Positions 27,897-37,314 are shown, counted from the first letter of the stretch. The stretch is 64,000 bases of DNA from Enterocloster bolteae (GCF_002234575.2 NZ_CP022464.2:2046001-2110000), one strand, 5' to 3'. The notes: generated from the letters alone by a model not told the origin. Made by a program: numbers and translations.

Positions 27897-28922
27897 ATGT
27901 TGCAGCAGGTAATGACAGAGCCAGGTAAAATTGAGTTTCATGAGGTTCCGGTACCGGAAATCAGTGACAGGGAAGTGCTTATAAAGATTATGAAAATAGG
28001 AATCTGCGGATCTGATATCCATGTGTATCATGGGGAACACCCGTTTACAAGCTATCCTGTAACCCAGGGACATGAGGTTTCAGGTGAGGTGGTGAAGGCT
28101 GGCCGGGCAGTGACCGGGTTAAAGCCAGGGCAGAAGGTGACAATCCAGCCCCAGGTGGTGTGCGGCCAATGCTACCCGTGCCGCCATGGCAAATATAATC
28201 TGTGCGAGGATCTGAAGGTGATGGGTTTCCAGACTACGGGTGTCGCATCCCACTATTTTGCCGTGGATGCCGCAAAGGTAACCCTGCTTCCCGATGACAT
28301 GAGCTATGATGAGGGGGCTATGATAGAGCCTCTGGCTGTTGCGGTCCACGCCGTGAAGCAGGCCAGGGATGTTAAGGGAGCAAAGATTGCAGTGCTGGGA
28401 GCGGGACCCATCGGGATACTGGTGGCACAGGCAGCAAAGGGGTTAGGAGCTGAGCAGGTGATGATTACGGATGTCAGCGGTCTGCGCCTTGAAAAAGCAA
28501 AGGAGTGCGGAGTTGACTTCTGTGTGAATACCAGGAATAAGGATTTCGGGGAGGCCATGACAGAAAGCTTGGGGCCGGATAAAGCGGAAGTCATCTATGA
28601 CTGTGCGGGCAACAACATTACCATGGGGCAGGCGATTAAATATGCCCGCAAGGGAAGCACAATTATTCTGGTTGCGGTGTTCGCGGGCCTGGGGCAGATT
28701 GATCTGGCTGTGCTCAATGACCATGAACTGGACCTGAATACCAGTATGATGTACCGGAACGAGGATTACCTGGATGCAATCCGCCTTGTGAATGAGAAAA
28801 AGGTGGTTCTGTCCCCTCTTATCTCCAGGCACTTTGCATTTGGGGACTATCTGAAAGCATACCAGTACATAGATGAGAACAGGGAAAGCACCATGAAAGT
28901 AATTATCAACGTGCAGGAGTAG
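27897..28922 (+). CDS. zinc-dependent polyol/alcohol dehydrogenase (MDR superfamily)
   Basis: A 341-residue medium-chain dehydrogenase. Catalytic zinc ligands are Cys37 (ICGSD) and His59-Glu60 (QGHEV); the structural zinc site is formed by Cys89, Cys92, Cys95 and Cys103. The NAD fold has VLGAGPIGILVAQAAK. It is closest in layout to sorbitol or L-iditol type dehydrogenases, which oxidise a polyol to a ketose. With the symporter and PfkB kinase that follow, the likely route is polyol uptake, oxidation to a ketohexose and phosphorylation. The exact polyol is not known. Confidence 0.88.
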   Translation: MLQQVMTEPGKIEFHEVPVPEISDREVLIKIMKIGICGSDIHVYHGEHPFTSYPVTQGHEVSGEVVKAGRAVTGLKPGQKVTIQPQVVCGQCYPCRHGKYNLCEDLKVMGFQTTGVASHYFAVDAAKVTLLPDDMSYDEGAMIEPLAVAVHAVKQARDVKGAKIAVLGAGPIGILVAQAAKGLGAEQVMITDVSGLRLEKAKECGVDFCVNTRNKDFGEAMTESLGPDKAEVIYDCAGNNITMGQAIKYARKGSTIILVAVFAGLGQIDLAVLNDHELDLNTSMMYRNEDYLDAIRLVNEKKVVLSPLISRHFAFGDYLKAYQYIDENRESTMKVIINVQE

Positions 28923-28942
28923 ATACAGGGAGAAGTGGGGAT

Positions 28943-30367
28943 ATGACGGAGATGGTTTTAAGAAGTAAAATGAAACGGACTGGACAGACTGCGGCCGCAG
29001 AAACGGATTTGAGAGCAGACACAGACGTTAAGGTCTCTTTGATTAGCAAGATTGCGTATGGAATGGGGGATGTGGGCTGTAACTTCAGCTGGATGTTTGT
29101 GGGAAATTTCCTGATGATTTTTTATACCGATGTATTTGGAATCAGTATGGGAGCCGTGGCGGGGCTGATGTTGTTTTCACGTTTTTGGGACGCTGTTAAT
29201 GACCCCATCATCGGAAGCCTGACCGACAGGACCCATTCCAGATGGGGGAGATACAGGCCCTGGCTTCTTGTGGCGGCGCCCCTGACAGCCGTTGTTCTGA
29301 TACTGACCTTCTGGGCCCATCCGGGCTGGAACAGTACGGCCAAGATTGTGTACATGGGTATTACATACTGTATTCTGGTTTTGGGATATACCTGCGTCAA
29401 TATCCCGTACGGGACCCTATGCGGGGCCATGACCCAGAACATAGAGGAGCGTGCGCAGATTAATACCTTCCGGTCTGTGGCAGCCATGATTGCCATTGGA
29501 ATCATCAATATCATAACGGTGCCGTTGATTGAAACGCTGGGCGCGGGCAGCGATAAAAGGGGATATCTCCTGATAGCCGTGATTTACGGAGGCATCTTTG
29601 CATTGTGCCACATGTTCTGTTTCGCAAAGACAAGGGAAGTGGTGGCCATACCTGAGCGGAAGAAGATTTCTCTGAAGGAACAGCTCAGGGCCGTATCCAG
29701 GAACCGTCCCTATATCCTGGCGCTGGCAGGACAGATGCTGTTCGGGTTTACGCTGTACGGGAGGAACGCGGATGCACTATACTATTTTACCTATGTGGAG
29801 GGCAGCAAGGCGTTCTTTACCGTGTATTCCATGTGCATTATAATCCCATCCATTATCGGAGCAGCCTGCTTCCCCATGCTGTTCCACTGGACCAACAACA
29901 AGGGAAGGGCGGCCTCCATTTTCGCATTCCTGACCGGCATGTCTATGATGGGGCTGGGCATGTTTACGGCAAAGGAATCCCCGATTCTGTTTTACGGGGT
30001 ATCGGCACTGACCCAGTTTTTCTTTTCCGGGTTTAATACAGCCATCTATGCCATTATCCCGGACTGTGTGGAATATGGTGAGTGGAAAACGGGACTGAGG
30101 AACGATGGGTTCCAGTATGCGTTTATATCACTTGGCAACAAGATGGGCATGGCTCTTGGCACCTCACTTCTGGCTATGGTTCTGGGTATGTGCGGATATG
30201 TGGCCGGCGGACAGCAGAATCCTGCCGTGCTGGCAGTGATTAAGCATTCATTTACCACCATACCGGGTATGTTCTGGATTATTACTGGCATTGTGCTTTT
30301 CTTCTACCGTCTGAACCGCAGGCGTTACAATGAAATTATGAAAGAAATGTATACAGGAGGAGTCTGA
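28943..30367 (+). CDS. GPH-family sugar:cation symporter (MelB type)
   Basis: A 474-residue protein with about twelve hydrophobic helices. Family features are KIAYGMGDVGCNFSW at the start of the core, the helix-2 loop GSLTDRTHSRWGRYRPWLL, and GFQYAFISLGNKMG late. An extra ~35-residue polar N-terminus precedes the core. It imports a glycoside or polyol with sodium or protons. Start ATG 28943 follows GGGAGAAGTGGGG; the next gene begins six bases after the stop. Confidence 0.9.
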   Translation: MTEMVLRSKMKRTGQTAAAETDLRADTDVKVSLISKIAYGMGDVGCNFSWMFVGNFLMIFYTDVFGISMGAVAGLMLFSRFWDAVNDPIIGSLTDRTHSRWGRYRPWLLVAAPLTAVVLILTFWAHPGWNSTAKIVYMGITYCILVLGYTCVNIPYGTLCGAMTQNIEERAQINTFRSVAAMIAIGIINIITVPLIETLGAGSDKRGYLLIAVIYGGIFALCHMFCFAKTREVVAIPERKKISLKEQLRAVSRNRPYILALAGQMLFGFTLYGRNADALYYFTYVEGSKAFFTVYSMCIIIPSIIGAACFPMLFHWTNNKGRAASIFAFLTGMSMMGLGMFTAKESPILFYGVSALTQFFFSGFNTAIYAIIPDCVEYGEWKTGLRNDGFQYAFISLGNKMGMALGTSLLAMVLGMCGYVAGGQQNPAVLAVIKHSFTTIPGMFWIITGIVLFFYRLNRRRYNEIMKEMYTGGV

Positions 30368-30372
30368 TTGCT

Positions 30373-31344
30373 ATGGAAAATCAGAAGAAATATGACGTTA
30401 TTGCCCTCGGCGAGCTTTTGATAGATTTTACACCTGCGGGAACCAGCGCCCAGGGCAACCCTGTCCTGGAACAGAATCCGGGAGGCGCTCCGTGCAATGT
30501 CCTGGCCATGCTGGCAAGATACGGCAGGAGCACCGGATTCATCGGCAAGATTGGAAACGACATCCATGGAAGGTTTCTTTGCAGGGCTGTCCGGGAATCG
30601 GGAATCGGCTGCGGCGGACTTGTGATGTCGGATGAGGTGCACACCACCCTTGCATTTGTCAGCATGGATGAGTCGGGTGACAGGAGTTTTTCTTTTTACC
30701 GCAATCCGGGCGCTGATATGGCGCTGACGGAGGACGAGGTGAACCTAGACATGATCCGTTGTTCCAGGATATTCCATTTCGGCACCCTGTCCATGACCCA
30801 TGAAGGAGTAAGAAAGGCTACCATAAGGGCAGCTGCGTGTGCAAGGGAAAACGGATGCCTGATTTCCTTTGACCCCAATCTGAGGCCGCCCTTATGGGCG
30901 GATATGGAGGAGGCCAGAAAACAGATGCTTTACGGCGTGTCCCTGTGCCATATCCTGAAAATCACTGATGAGGAACTGCGTTTCATGACCGGGATAGAGG
31001 ATGAGAAACAAGCGGTGGGTCATCTGCAGGCTGTTCACGGCATTCCCCTGATCCTTGTGACAGCCGGGGCTTTTGGGAGTACGGCATACTGGGCAAAGGA
31101 AGCCCTGAAGGCAGAGGCGTTCCTTACGGACAGGACCATTGATACCACCGGGGCAGGGGATACCTTTTGCGGATGCTGCCTGAATTATCTCCTGGACCAT
31201 CCGTTGGAAACCCTAAACCGGGAAGGTGTAAGGGATATGCTGACAATGGCTTCAGCCGCAGCCTCCATTGTTACCACCAGGAAAGGGGCGCTTAAGTCCA
31301 TGCCGGAGCCGGGGGAGATTGAGGAAGTGGTAAGACAAAAGTAA
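30373..31344 (+). CDS. PfkB-family sugar kinase (fructokinase type)
   Basis: A 323-residue kinase with the N-terminal PfkB signature region (ALGELLIDF, NPGGAPCNVLAMLARYG) and the C-terminal signature DTTGAGDTFCG with catalytic Asp263. It fits the bacterial fructokinase subgroup. As the last gene of the polyol operon it would phosphorylate the ketohexose made by the dehydrogenase. The start has GGAGGAG about 9 nt upstream. An IS element lies about 70 nt beyond the stop. Confidence 0.9.
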   Translation: MENQKKYDVIALGELLIDFTPAGTSAQGNPVLEQNPGGAPCNVLAMLARYGRSTGFIGKIGNDIHGRFLCRAVRESGIGCGGLVMSDEVHTTLAFVSMDESGDRSFSFYRNPGADMALTEDEVNLDMIRCSRIFHFGTLSMTHEGVRKATIRAAACARENGCLISFDPNLRPPLWADMEEARKQMLYGVSLCHILKITDEELRFMTGIEDEKQAVGHLQAVHGIPLILVTAGAFGSTAYWAKEALKAEAFLTDRTIDTTGAGDTFCGCCLNYLLDHPLETLNREGVRDMLTMASAAASIVTTRKGALKSMPEPGEIEEVVRQK

Positions 31345-31392
31345 ATGTCCCTGCTTAGCACTGTTCTATATTTATTATGGTAGACATTAAAT

Positions 31393-31416
31393 AAGCCCTC
31401 CAAGAATGGAGGGCTT
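31393..31416. repeat. left copy of a 24-bp palindromic direct repeat flanking the IS
   Basis: This 24-base sequence is identical, in the same orientation, to 33020-33043. It is itself a hairpin: AAGCCCTCC pairs with GGAGGGCTT around a six-base AAGAAT loop. Since both copies run in the same direction, it is not simply part of the inverted ends; it looks like a duplicated target, probably the terminator hairpin between the convergent kinase and gntP genes. Confidence 0.75.
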
Positions 31417-31430
31417 CAGACTGTAGACAA

Positions 31431-31455
31431 ATTCCGAGGACAAGTGCCTCGGAAT
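31431..31455. repeat. subterminal hairpin in the IS left end
   Basis: ATTCCGAGG (31431-31439) pairs exactly with CCTCGGAAT (31447-31455) around a 7-base loop. It lies upstream of the transposase promoter and may block read-through transcription or hide the ribosome site in outside transcripts. Confidence 0.65.
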
Positions 31456-31513
31456 TTCTTCGCGATTGAGCCAGAAAAGTCAGCACTTACAAGACTTTGA
31501 GGCTCTTTTTTGG

Positions 31514-31519
31514 TATAAT
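31514..31519 (+). promoter_or_regulatory. extended -10 promoter of the transposase
   Basis: TGGTATAAT provides a TGN extension and a consensus -10 (31514-31519). The -35 region 17 nt upstream is weak, as expected for an extended -10 promoter. It lies inside the IS, about 30 nt before the transposase start. Confidence 0.55.
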
Positions 31520-31550
31520 AGATGTATCAAATACAGGCGGTGAGATGCTT

Positions 31551-33020
31551 ATGATGACACAGAATGCGGATAAAAAAAGAGAACAGATTCAGTTGTTTTG
31601 CATGGATGACATGGTTCCACAGGACCATCTGCTGCGGATCATCGACAAAGCAATCGACTGGTCCTTCATTTATGAACTGGTAGAAGATAAATACAGTCAG
31701 GACAACGGACGCCCCAGTATGGACCCCGTCATGCTGATCAAGATTCCTTTCATCCAATATCTTTATGGCATTAAAAGCATGCGCCAGACGGTAAAAGAGA
31801 TTGAGGTAAATGTCGCCTATCGCTGGTTCCTCGGGTTGGATATGCTGGATAAAGTGCCACATTTTTCAACCTTTGGAAAGAACTATACGAGACGCTTTAA
31901 AGACACCGACCTGTTTGAACAGATATTCGCGCATATCCTTTCTGAATGCTACAAATTTAAGCTGGTAGACCCTAATGAAGTTTTTGTGGATGCCACCCAT
32001 GTAAAAGCCAGAGCAAACAATAAAAAGATGCAGAAGCGTATTGCTCATGATGAGGCATTATTTTTTGAAGATCTGCTGAAACAGGAAATCAATGAAGACC
32101 GTGAAGCACACGGGAAACGTCCGCTGAAAGAAAAAGAGGATGACAACAATACACCATCCGGTGGAGCCGGCGGCAAAGAAGAAAAGACAGTGAAAGCAAG
32201 CACTTCTGATCCGGAAAGCGGATGGTTTCGCAAAGGAGAACATAAACATGTATTTGCTTATGCAGTACAGACCGCATGTGATAAGAATGGATGGATTCTC
32301 AGCTATAGCGTTCATCCCGGGAACAATCATGACAGCAGAACCTTCAAGTCTTTATATGACAAGATAAAAGGGATCGGAATAGAGACCCTGATAGCCGATG
32401 CAGGATATAAAACTCCCGGTATAGCAAAACTTTTGATCGATCAAGGAGTCAAACCGCTCCTACCATACAAACGCCCCCTGACAAAAGAGGGTTTCTTCAA
32501 GAAATACGAGTACGTTTATGATGAGTATTACGACTGCTATATCTGTCCCAACAATCAGGTGCTGACCTATCGAACAACCAACCGTGAGGGATATCGCGAG
32601 TACAAAAGCTGTGGAAGTGCCTGTGCAAGCTGTGCCTATCTTGCAAAATGTACCCAAAGCAAAGATCATGTAAAGACGGTTATGCGCCACATATGGGAAC
32701 CTTACATGGAGATGTGTGAGGAGATCCGCCAAACCCTGGGTATGAAAGAATTATATTCACAAAGGAAAGAAACCATAGAACGAATCTTTGGAAGTGCAAA
32801 GGAGAATCATGGTTTTCGATATACACAGATGTTTGGAAAAGCCCGAATGGAAATGAAAGTCGGGCTTACATTTGCCTGCATGAATCTGAAAAAGCTGGCC
32901 AGGATGAAAGCGAAATGGGGAGCAGCCCATTTCACAAACTTTATTTTGAACGCAATTTGGTTAATAAAAGAAAACTGGCTTTGGGATACAAAGCCCAAAA
33001 CCAGTTTGTCTACAGTCTGA
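31551..33020 (+). CDS. IS1182-family transposase
   Basis: A 489-residue transposase from ATG 31551, with GGCGGTGAG upstream; ATGs at 31545 and 31554 are also possible. The N-terminal DUF772-like domain reads FCMDDMVPQDHLLRIID and VMLIKIPFIQYLYGIKSM. The DDE-type domain carries VFVDATHVKA (first Asp), LIADAGYKTPG (second Asp) and a late RKETIERIFGSAKENHG (Glu). A Cys-rich insert (CGSACASCAYLAKC) is usual in this family. No frame break is seen, so it is probably active. Confidence 0.92.
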   Translation: MMTQNADKKREQIQLFCMDDMVPQDHLLRIIDKAIDWSFIYELVEDKYSQDNGRPSMDPVMLIKIPFIQYLYGIKSMRQTVKEIEVNVAYRWFLGLDMLDKVPHFSTFGKNYTRRFKDTDLFEQIFAHILSECYKFKLVDPNEVFVDATHVKARANNKKMQKRIAHDEALFFEDLLKQEINEDREAHGKRPLKEKEDDNNTPSGGAGGKEEKTVKASTSDPESGWFRKGEHKHVFAYAVQTACDKNGWILSYSVHPGNNHDSRTFKSLYDKIKGIGIETLIADAGYKTPGIAKLLIDQGVKPLLPYKRPLTKEGFFKKYEYVYDEYYDCYICPNNQVLTYRTTNREGYREYKSCGSACASCAYLAKCTQSKDHVKTVMRHIWEPYMEMCEEIRQTLGMKELYSQRKETIERIFGSAKENHGFRYTQMFGKARMEMKVGLTFACMNLKKLARMKAKWGAAHFTNFILNAIWLIKENWLWDTKPKTSLSTV

Positions 33021-33043
33021 AGCCCTCCAAGAATGGAGGGCTT
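33020..33043. repeat. right copy of the 24-bp palindromic direct repeat
   Basis: Identical to 31393-31416 in the same orientation, with the same loop sequence AAGAAT. It begins right after the IS right end and lies 20 nt beyond the stop of the minus-strand gntP gene, where a terminator is expected. Confidence 0.75.
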
Positions 33044-33063
33044 ATGGATTTACTTACATAATA

Positions 33064-34422
33064 TTACCCAATTGCACCTGGAAGTACCAGTGCAAATAAA
33101 AGGGTTAATATCATAATGGAGATAGACATGATGATTTGTGCTACAGTGTAAGTTTTCAAACCGCCGGTTACGGTAAATCCCGATAAATTACTTACGACCC
33201 AGAAACCGCTGTCATTGACATGTCCCACACTGATTCCTCCCGCCAGTGCGGCCAGTGCGATATAGATAGGGTGGATGGACACGCTGGGAGCAATGGTCGC
33301 CATGATTGTCATGGCGGTAATACCGGCTACTGTACCGGAACCTTGGGCAATACGGAATATGCAGCCGATAAAATAAGCCAGGAACAATACCTTTATTACG
33401 GAACCGCTATTGATGCTCAATGTTGTGACCAGGGCATTTCCGATGTCAGTGGCTGAGATGATGGAACCAAATGAACCTCCGGCTCCAGTTATGAGCAGAA
33501 CAATACCGGCTTGCTTTAATGCCTCTCCTGCGGAGGCCTCAACCTTGTCCCGTCCCAGATACTTGTAACCAATCAGATAGGAACAGAGTGTTCCCAACAG
33601 GATAGCAATGATCTTATTGCCGAGGAATTGGGCTACCATAGGTGTCTCGTCATAGATGGCGTCAGCCCCTGTGCCTGTCAGGATACATACAACAGGAATC
33701 AGTATGGGAAGAAAGGATACCAGGAAAGAGGGCTGCTTATCTGATTCCAATTCTTTTTCTTCGCTGAACAGTTCCGCGTTGGGGTTCATATCCTTTTCAG
33801 GTTTAAAAAAGCCGGTATCATGTATTTTTGTATAGATAAATACGGAAACAACCGTTGCGATAGCTCCGATAATCAGGCCCATGATTACCATGGTTCCCAG
33901 ATTGAAATGCAGCAGATCCGCTGCAGCCAGAGGGTTGGGGGTAGGAGGCACCAGAGTCTGCGCAATGCCGTCTCCGATGGTCAGAGCTCCTACTACATAG
34001 GCCAGAGGTTTGTTTACCTCTTTGGCAACTGCAATGCCAATGGGGATCAGTATGATAAAGGTTACATCGAAGAATACGGGAATAGCCAGTATGAATCCGG
34101 CTATTGCCACGGCATACAGTACAAATTTATTGGGAACAGAATGTACAATGGTTTTTGCAATTACCTTAGCAGCTCCGGTATCGCTCATGAGCTGTCCCAG
34201 AATCACTCCAAAGCCGATAGGCAGTCCTATGCTGGCCATCATATTGCCAAAACCAGAGGCAATCGTGTCAATGGATGTGACAAAACCCAATCCGCAGGAT
34301 ACGCCCATATAGATACTGGCAATGACTAAGCTGATAGCGGGATTCAGTTTGGGTATAAGTATAAGAGCAATCATCAGAGCGATTGCAACGATTAAGTTAA
34401 CGACAAGTAATGTACCTGACAT
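33064..34422 (-). CDS. GntP-family sugar-acid permease
   Basis: A 452-residue, strongly hydrophobic protein. I chose ATG 34422 (MSGTLLVVN), which has GGAGGAGG about 7 nt upstream. GntP features include IPVFFDVTFIILIP, VPPTPNPLAAADLL and GISVGHVNDSGFWVVS. The family imports gluconate and related aldonates or hydroxy acids with protons. It is the last gene of the minus-strand operon that starts at 37314, so it probably imports the sugar acid used by the LarA-type isomerase and UxaA-type dehydratase. Confidence 0.92.
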   Translation of the reverse strand: MSGTLLVVNLIVAIALMIALILIPKLNPAISLVIASIYMGVSCGLGFVTSIDTIASGFGNMMASIGLPIGFGVILGQLMSDTGAAKVIAKTIVHSVPNKFVLYAVAIAGFILAIPVFFDVTFIILIPIGIAVAKEVNKPLAYVVGALTIGDGIAQTLVPPTPNPLAAADLLHFNLGTMVIMGLIIGAIATVVSVFIYTKIHDTGFFKPEKDMNPNAELFSEEKELESDKQPSFLVSFLPILIPVVCILTGTGADAIYDETPMVAQFLGNKIIAILLGTLCSYLIGYKYLGRDKVEASAGEALKQAGIVLLITGAGGSFGSIISATDIGNALVTTLSINSGSVIKVLFLAYFIGCIFRIAQGSGTVAGITAMTIMATIAPSVSIHPIYIALAALAGGISVGHVNDSGFWVVSNLSGFTVTGGLKTYTVAQIIMSISIMILTLLFALVLPGAIG

Positions 34423-34503
34423 AATATCCTCCTCCAATAGATGTTGATTTTATATGTGGACCGTACCTATCCACGGTACGGTTCATTATCTGAATAAAAA
34501 CAA

Positions 34504-35802
34504 TTACCAAAGATTTCCCTCTTCGTTAAAAACCCAGTCTTTCGGCGGGCCGGATACGATTACATGGTTTGATTCTTCCGCTTCCTTTAACATGGACTCA
34601 GATATGTAAATCTCCTCTAAGTTCATCGTATCTTTTATTCTCACCACTCTCGGATGTTCGCGGTCAATATAATTGCAGGTGCGCAGGGCAATCTGTATAC
34701 ATGTTTTGTCAGAATGGGTAAACAGCGGTATTTTAGGTGTGCAGAGCACTGTGGATGTCACCACATTTGGATATGTACAGTCCACATCAATTTTATCCAC
34801 CAGCCGTTTGGTTGTTACGTCTGCAAGCCCCAGTCCGTTGCAGTTTCCATGTGTCTCATCTGTCAGATCCAGAACCGCAATGTGCTGGACTTTAATGCCC
34901 TCGTTAATATAAGGAACAGCAAACCGTCCTGTTATGTTGGGGTCCATGCCATCTCCGCTGATATCTTTGCCAATCCGGTCCACCACCAGAACGTCGATGT
35001 TGTCAAAATAAATCTTTCCCAGCCTCTGTTTGGAGGCAATTAGCAGTTTGGGCTCCTCTTCATATATCTCTTCCTTCAGCATACCTTTGATGATACAGGT
35101 CTGGTCAAAGGCATTCTCCACCAAAGCCAGAGCTCCAATTACAGGCGCATGTTCCAAAACGACCCTTCCAATGACAGGAAGCATGGTCCCAAGTTCGCAG
35201 AAGCCGTTGCGATGGACTGTCTCAGCTCCTTTTTGTTTCCCAAGACCAATAACAGCCATCTTCATGATGCCGCTCTCGTAGGGACCCCTGAAGGCCGTAT
35301 GGGCTTTTACACGTCCGCATAGTATGATAGCGTCAGCCTCATATGCGTATCGGTCTACATAGACCGGCATACCGTCAGGTGTCTCGCCAACCTGAACCAC
35401 TTCCATGGTAGCCTTGATAGGGCATCCCATAGTGTCCTCTGTAACATGGTAACTGGCCAGTATTTCACGCTGCCCCTGGGCAGTGGCTCCTCCATGACTT
35501 CCCATAGCCGGGAATATGAAGGGACTTCCGCCGCATTCCTTGACAAAATCCACAATGGCCCGGATGATTACTGCTATATTGGCAACTCCGCGGCTTCCGC
35601 AGGTTATGGCAACACTTGCGCCGGGTTTGATTCGGGCCCTCAGTTCCTCACGATCAAGTTCACTGCGTACAATTCCCGGAATCTCATTAACATCAATATG
35701 GCTATGGTCCAGAAGCTGTTTGACTTTTACCATTTTTGGAAGTCTTACACTGGAAGCCAGTTCTGTTATTATATTTCCTTCTTTTTTAGTCTCTAATGCC
35801 AT
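34504..35802 (-). CDS. LarA-type nickel-pincer racemase/epimerase
   Basis: A 432-residue protein of the lactate racemase (LarA, DUF2088) superfamily. Residues that match the LarA centre are His103 (GSHGGAT) and His168 (KAHTAF) as proton-transfer pair, Lys181 (GIMKM) as the lysine joined to the pincer nucleotide, and His197 (TVHRNG) as a nickel ligand. LarA enzymes invert a 2-hydroxy acid by hydride transfer. Between a GntP permease and a UxaA-type dehydratase, the likely substrate is an aldonate, inverted at C2. The cofactor genes larB, larC and larE are not in the window. The LarA-family call is firm and the substrate is inference. Confidence 0.88.
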   Translation of the reverse strand: MALETKKEGNIITELASSVRLPKMVKVKQLLDHSHIDVNEIPGIVRSELDREELRARIKPGASVAITCGSRGVANIAVIIRAIVDFVKECGGSPFIFPAMGSHGGATAQGQREILASYHVTEDTMGCPIKATMEVVQVGETPDGMPVYVDRYAYEADAIILCGRVKAHTAFRGPYESGIMKMAVIGLGKQKGAETVHRNGFCELGTMLPVIGRVVLEHAPVIGALALVENAFDQTCIIKGMLKEEIYEEEPKLLIASKQRLGKIYFDNIDVLVVDRIGKDISGDGMDPNITGRFAVPYINEGIKVQHIAVLDLTDETHGNCNGLGLADVTTKRLVDKIDVDCTYPNVVTSTVLCTPKIPLFTHSDKTCIQIALRTCNYIDREHPRVVRIKDTMNLEEIYISESMLKEAEESNHVIVSGPPKDWVFNEEGNLW

Positions 35803-35820
35803 AAGTGCCTCCTCCTGGTG

Positions 35821-37314
35821 TTAAAGCAGTACACCGTTTTTGAAAATCATGATTTCTCTGTATCCGTAGATTTCATTTTTTGTATGTTCACCGGATGCCG
35901 TTTGTATCATCAGGTCCCAAAGCTCATGGGCTGCATCGTCAAACGTTTTTCCGTCCAGTATGGCTCCGGCGTTGTAATCTATCCACCTCTCCTTGCGCTC
36001 ATAAAGAACATTGTTGGAGGCTATTTTTATGGTAGGAATAGCTGCGCCCAAGGGATTGCCCCTGCCGGTGGTGAAGAACAGGATTTGGGCTCCGCAGGAG
36101 AGCAGGTCCGTTATGGATACACTGTCATTTCCGGGACCGGTCATAAGGTTCAGACCTGGTTTTATACAACGCTCCCCATATTGCAGAGTGCCTGTCACCA
36201 TGGCCTTGCCGCCTTTTTGTATACAGCCCAGGGATTTTTCTTCCAGCGTGGTAATACCGCCCCTTTTATTCCCGGGAGAAGGATTCTCATAAACAGGCTG
36301 GCCGTAATCCAGATAATATTGTTTGAATCCATTGATTAGTTCCACTACCTGATGAAATGTTTTGTCTGAGTCGGAGCGGTTCATCAGAATGGTCTCAGCG
36401 CCAAACATCTCAGGAACCTCGGTCAGGACAGCGCTTCCGTCCAATGCGGTAATGCAGTCGGCAATGCGTCCGCAGAGGGGATTGGCTGTTACTCCTGAGA
36501 ACGCGTCGGAACCGCCGCATTTAAAAGCGATTTTTAGTTTGCTCACAGGTACATCCTCGCGTTGGTCCTGGCTTAGTTCCTGGGCAAGCTCACGAATCAG
36601 CTCCATACCATACTCAAGTTCGTCCCCTTCCACATCCTGAGTCACCATCATTTTAACACGGCTCTCATCAATTTCTCCTAAAACAGGAAGAAAATGTTCT
36701 AAATCATTATTTTCGCATCCCAAGCTTACCAACAGTACGCCTCCTGCATTGGGATGATGGACAATGCTGGCCAGGATTTTTTGTGTTGTTTCAAAATCAT
36801 CACCGAGCTGGGAACACCCTGCATTGTGGGGATAGGCATAAATGCCGTCACAGAGTTCCCCGTATTCCCTGGCCGCCATGTCGGCCAGCATCCGTACCGT
36901 TGTATTGACGCATGATACAGTGGGGATGATCCAAATCTCGTTTCGTATACCCACGTTTCCATCCTTGCGGACGTATCCGCGAAATGTACGTGAAATACCG
37001 GAAACATTGGCCGGGCGGGGGATATCAGGCTCATATGTGTAGGTGAGCATGCCTTTCAGGTTAGTTGCAAGGTTATGACTGTGTACCCATGAGCCCTTTT
37101 TGATGGGACAGGAGGCATGTCCGATGGCATATCCGTATTTAATAACCGCTTCCTCTGCTTCTATATCTCTGAGAGCGATTTTGTGTCCGAAGGGGATGTC
37201 CTCCTGGGCGGTAACCTCAGTCTGGCCGGCTATAACGGTCTGTCCCCTTTTTATGGACTCTACAGCCACAGCAACATTGTCATGTTCCTCGATTTTTATG
37301 AGTTTTCTCTCCAT
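35821..37314 (-). CDS. UxaA-family sugar-acid dehydratase
   Basis: A 497-residue protein with both parts of altronate/galactarate dehydratases in one chain: an N-terminal SAF domain (about 10-90, with GHKIALRDI and GYAIGHASCPIKKGSWVH) and the catalytic domain with GIRNEIWIIPTVSCVN, NAGCSQLGDD, KCGGSDAFSGVTANP and a late TTGRGNPLGAAIPTIKIASN. The family removes water from an aldonate or aldarate to give a 2-keto-3-deoxy acid, using iron. With the kinase and aldolase on the other strand it completes a route to pyruvate and a triose phosphate. It starts behind AAAGGAGAATTCCC, 23 nt after a large palindromic operator. Confidence 0.9.
   Translation of the reverse strand: MERKLIKIEEHDNVAVAVESIKRGQTVIAGQTEVTAQEDIPFGHKIALRDIEAEEAVIKYGYAIGHASCPIKKGSWVHSHNLATNLKGMLTYTYEPDIPRPANVSGISRTFRGYVRKDGNVGIRNEIWIIPTVSCVNTTVRMLADMAAREYGELCDGIYAYPHNAGCSQLGDDFETTQKILASIVHHPNAGGVLLVSLGCENNDLEHFLPVLGEIDESRVKMMVTQDVEGDELEYGMELIRELAQELSQDQREDVPVSKLKIAFKCGGSDAFSGVTANPLCGRIADCITALDGSAVLTEVPEMFGAETILMNRSDSDKTFHQVVELINGFKQYYLDYGQPVYENPSPGNKRGGITTLEEKSLGCIQKGGKAMVTGTLQYGERCIKPGLNLMTGPGNDSVSITDLLSCGAQILFFTTGRGNPLGAAIPTIKIASNNVLYERKERWIDYNAGAILDGKTFDDAAHELWDLMIQTASGEHTKNEIYGYREIMIFKNGVLL

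Larger units (their letters stand above)
31417..33019 (+). mobile_element. IS1182-type insertion sequence
   Basis: A ~1.6 kb element bounded by inverted ends that begin CAGACTGTAGACAAA at the left (31417-31431) with its exact complement at the right (33005-33019). A single transposase fills it. It is flanked by a 24-bp direct repeat (31393-31416 and 33020-33043). If the repeat belongs to the element, the bounds would be 31393-33043. The transposase stop codon lies at the right end of the element. It appears intact and separates the polyol operon from the sugar-acid cluster. Confidence 0.85.

Noticed and set aside
33220..34329. Plus-strand open frames opposite the GntP gene
   Set aside because: They are reversed readings of a clear membrane protein gene, with odd composition and no ribosome sites.
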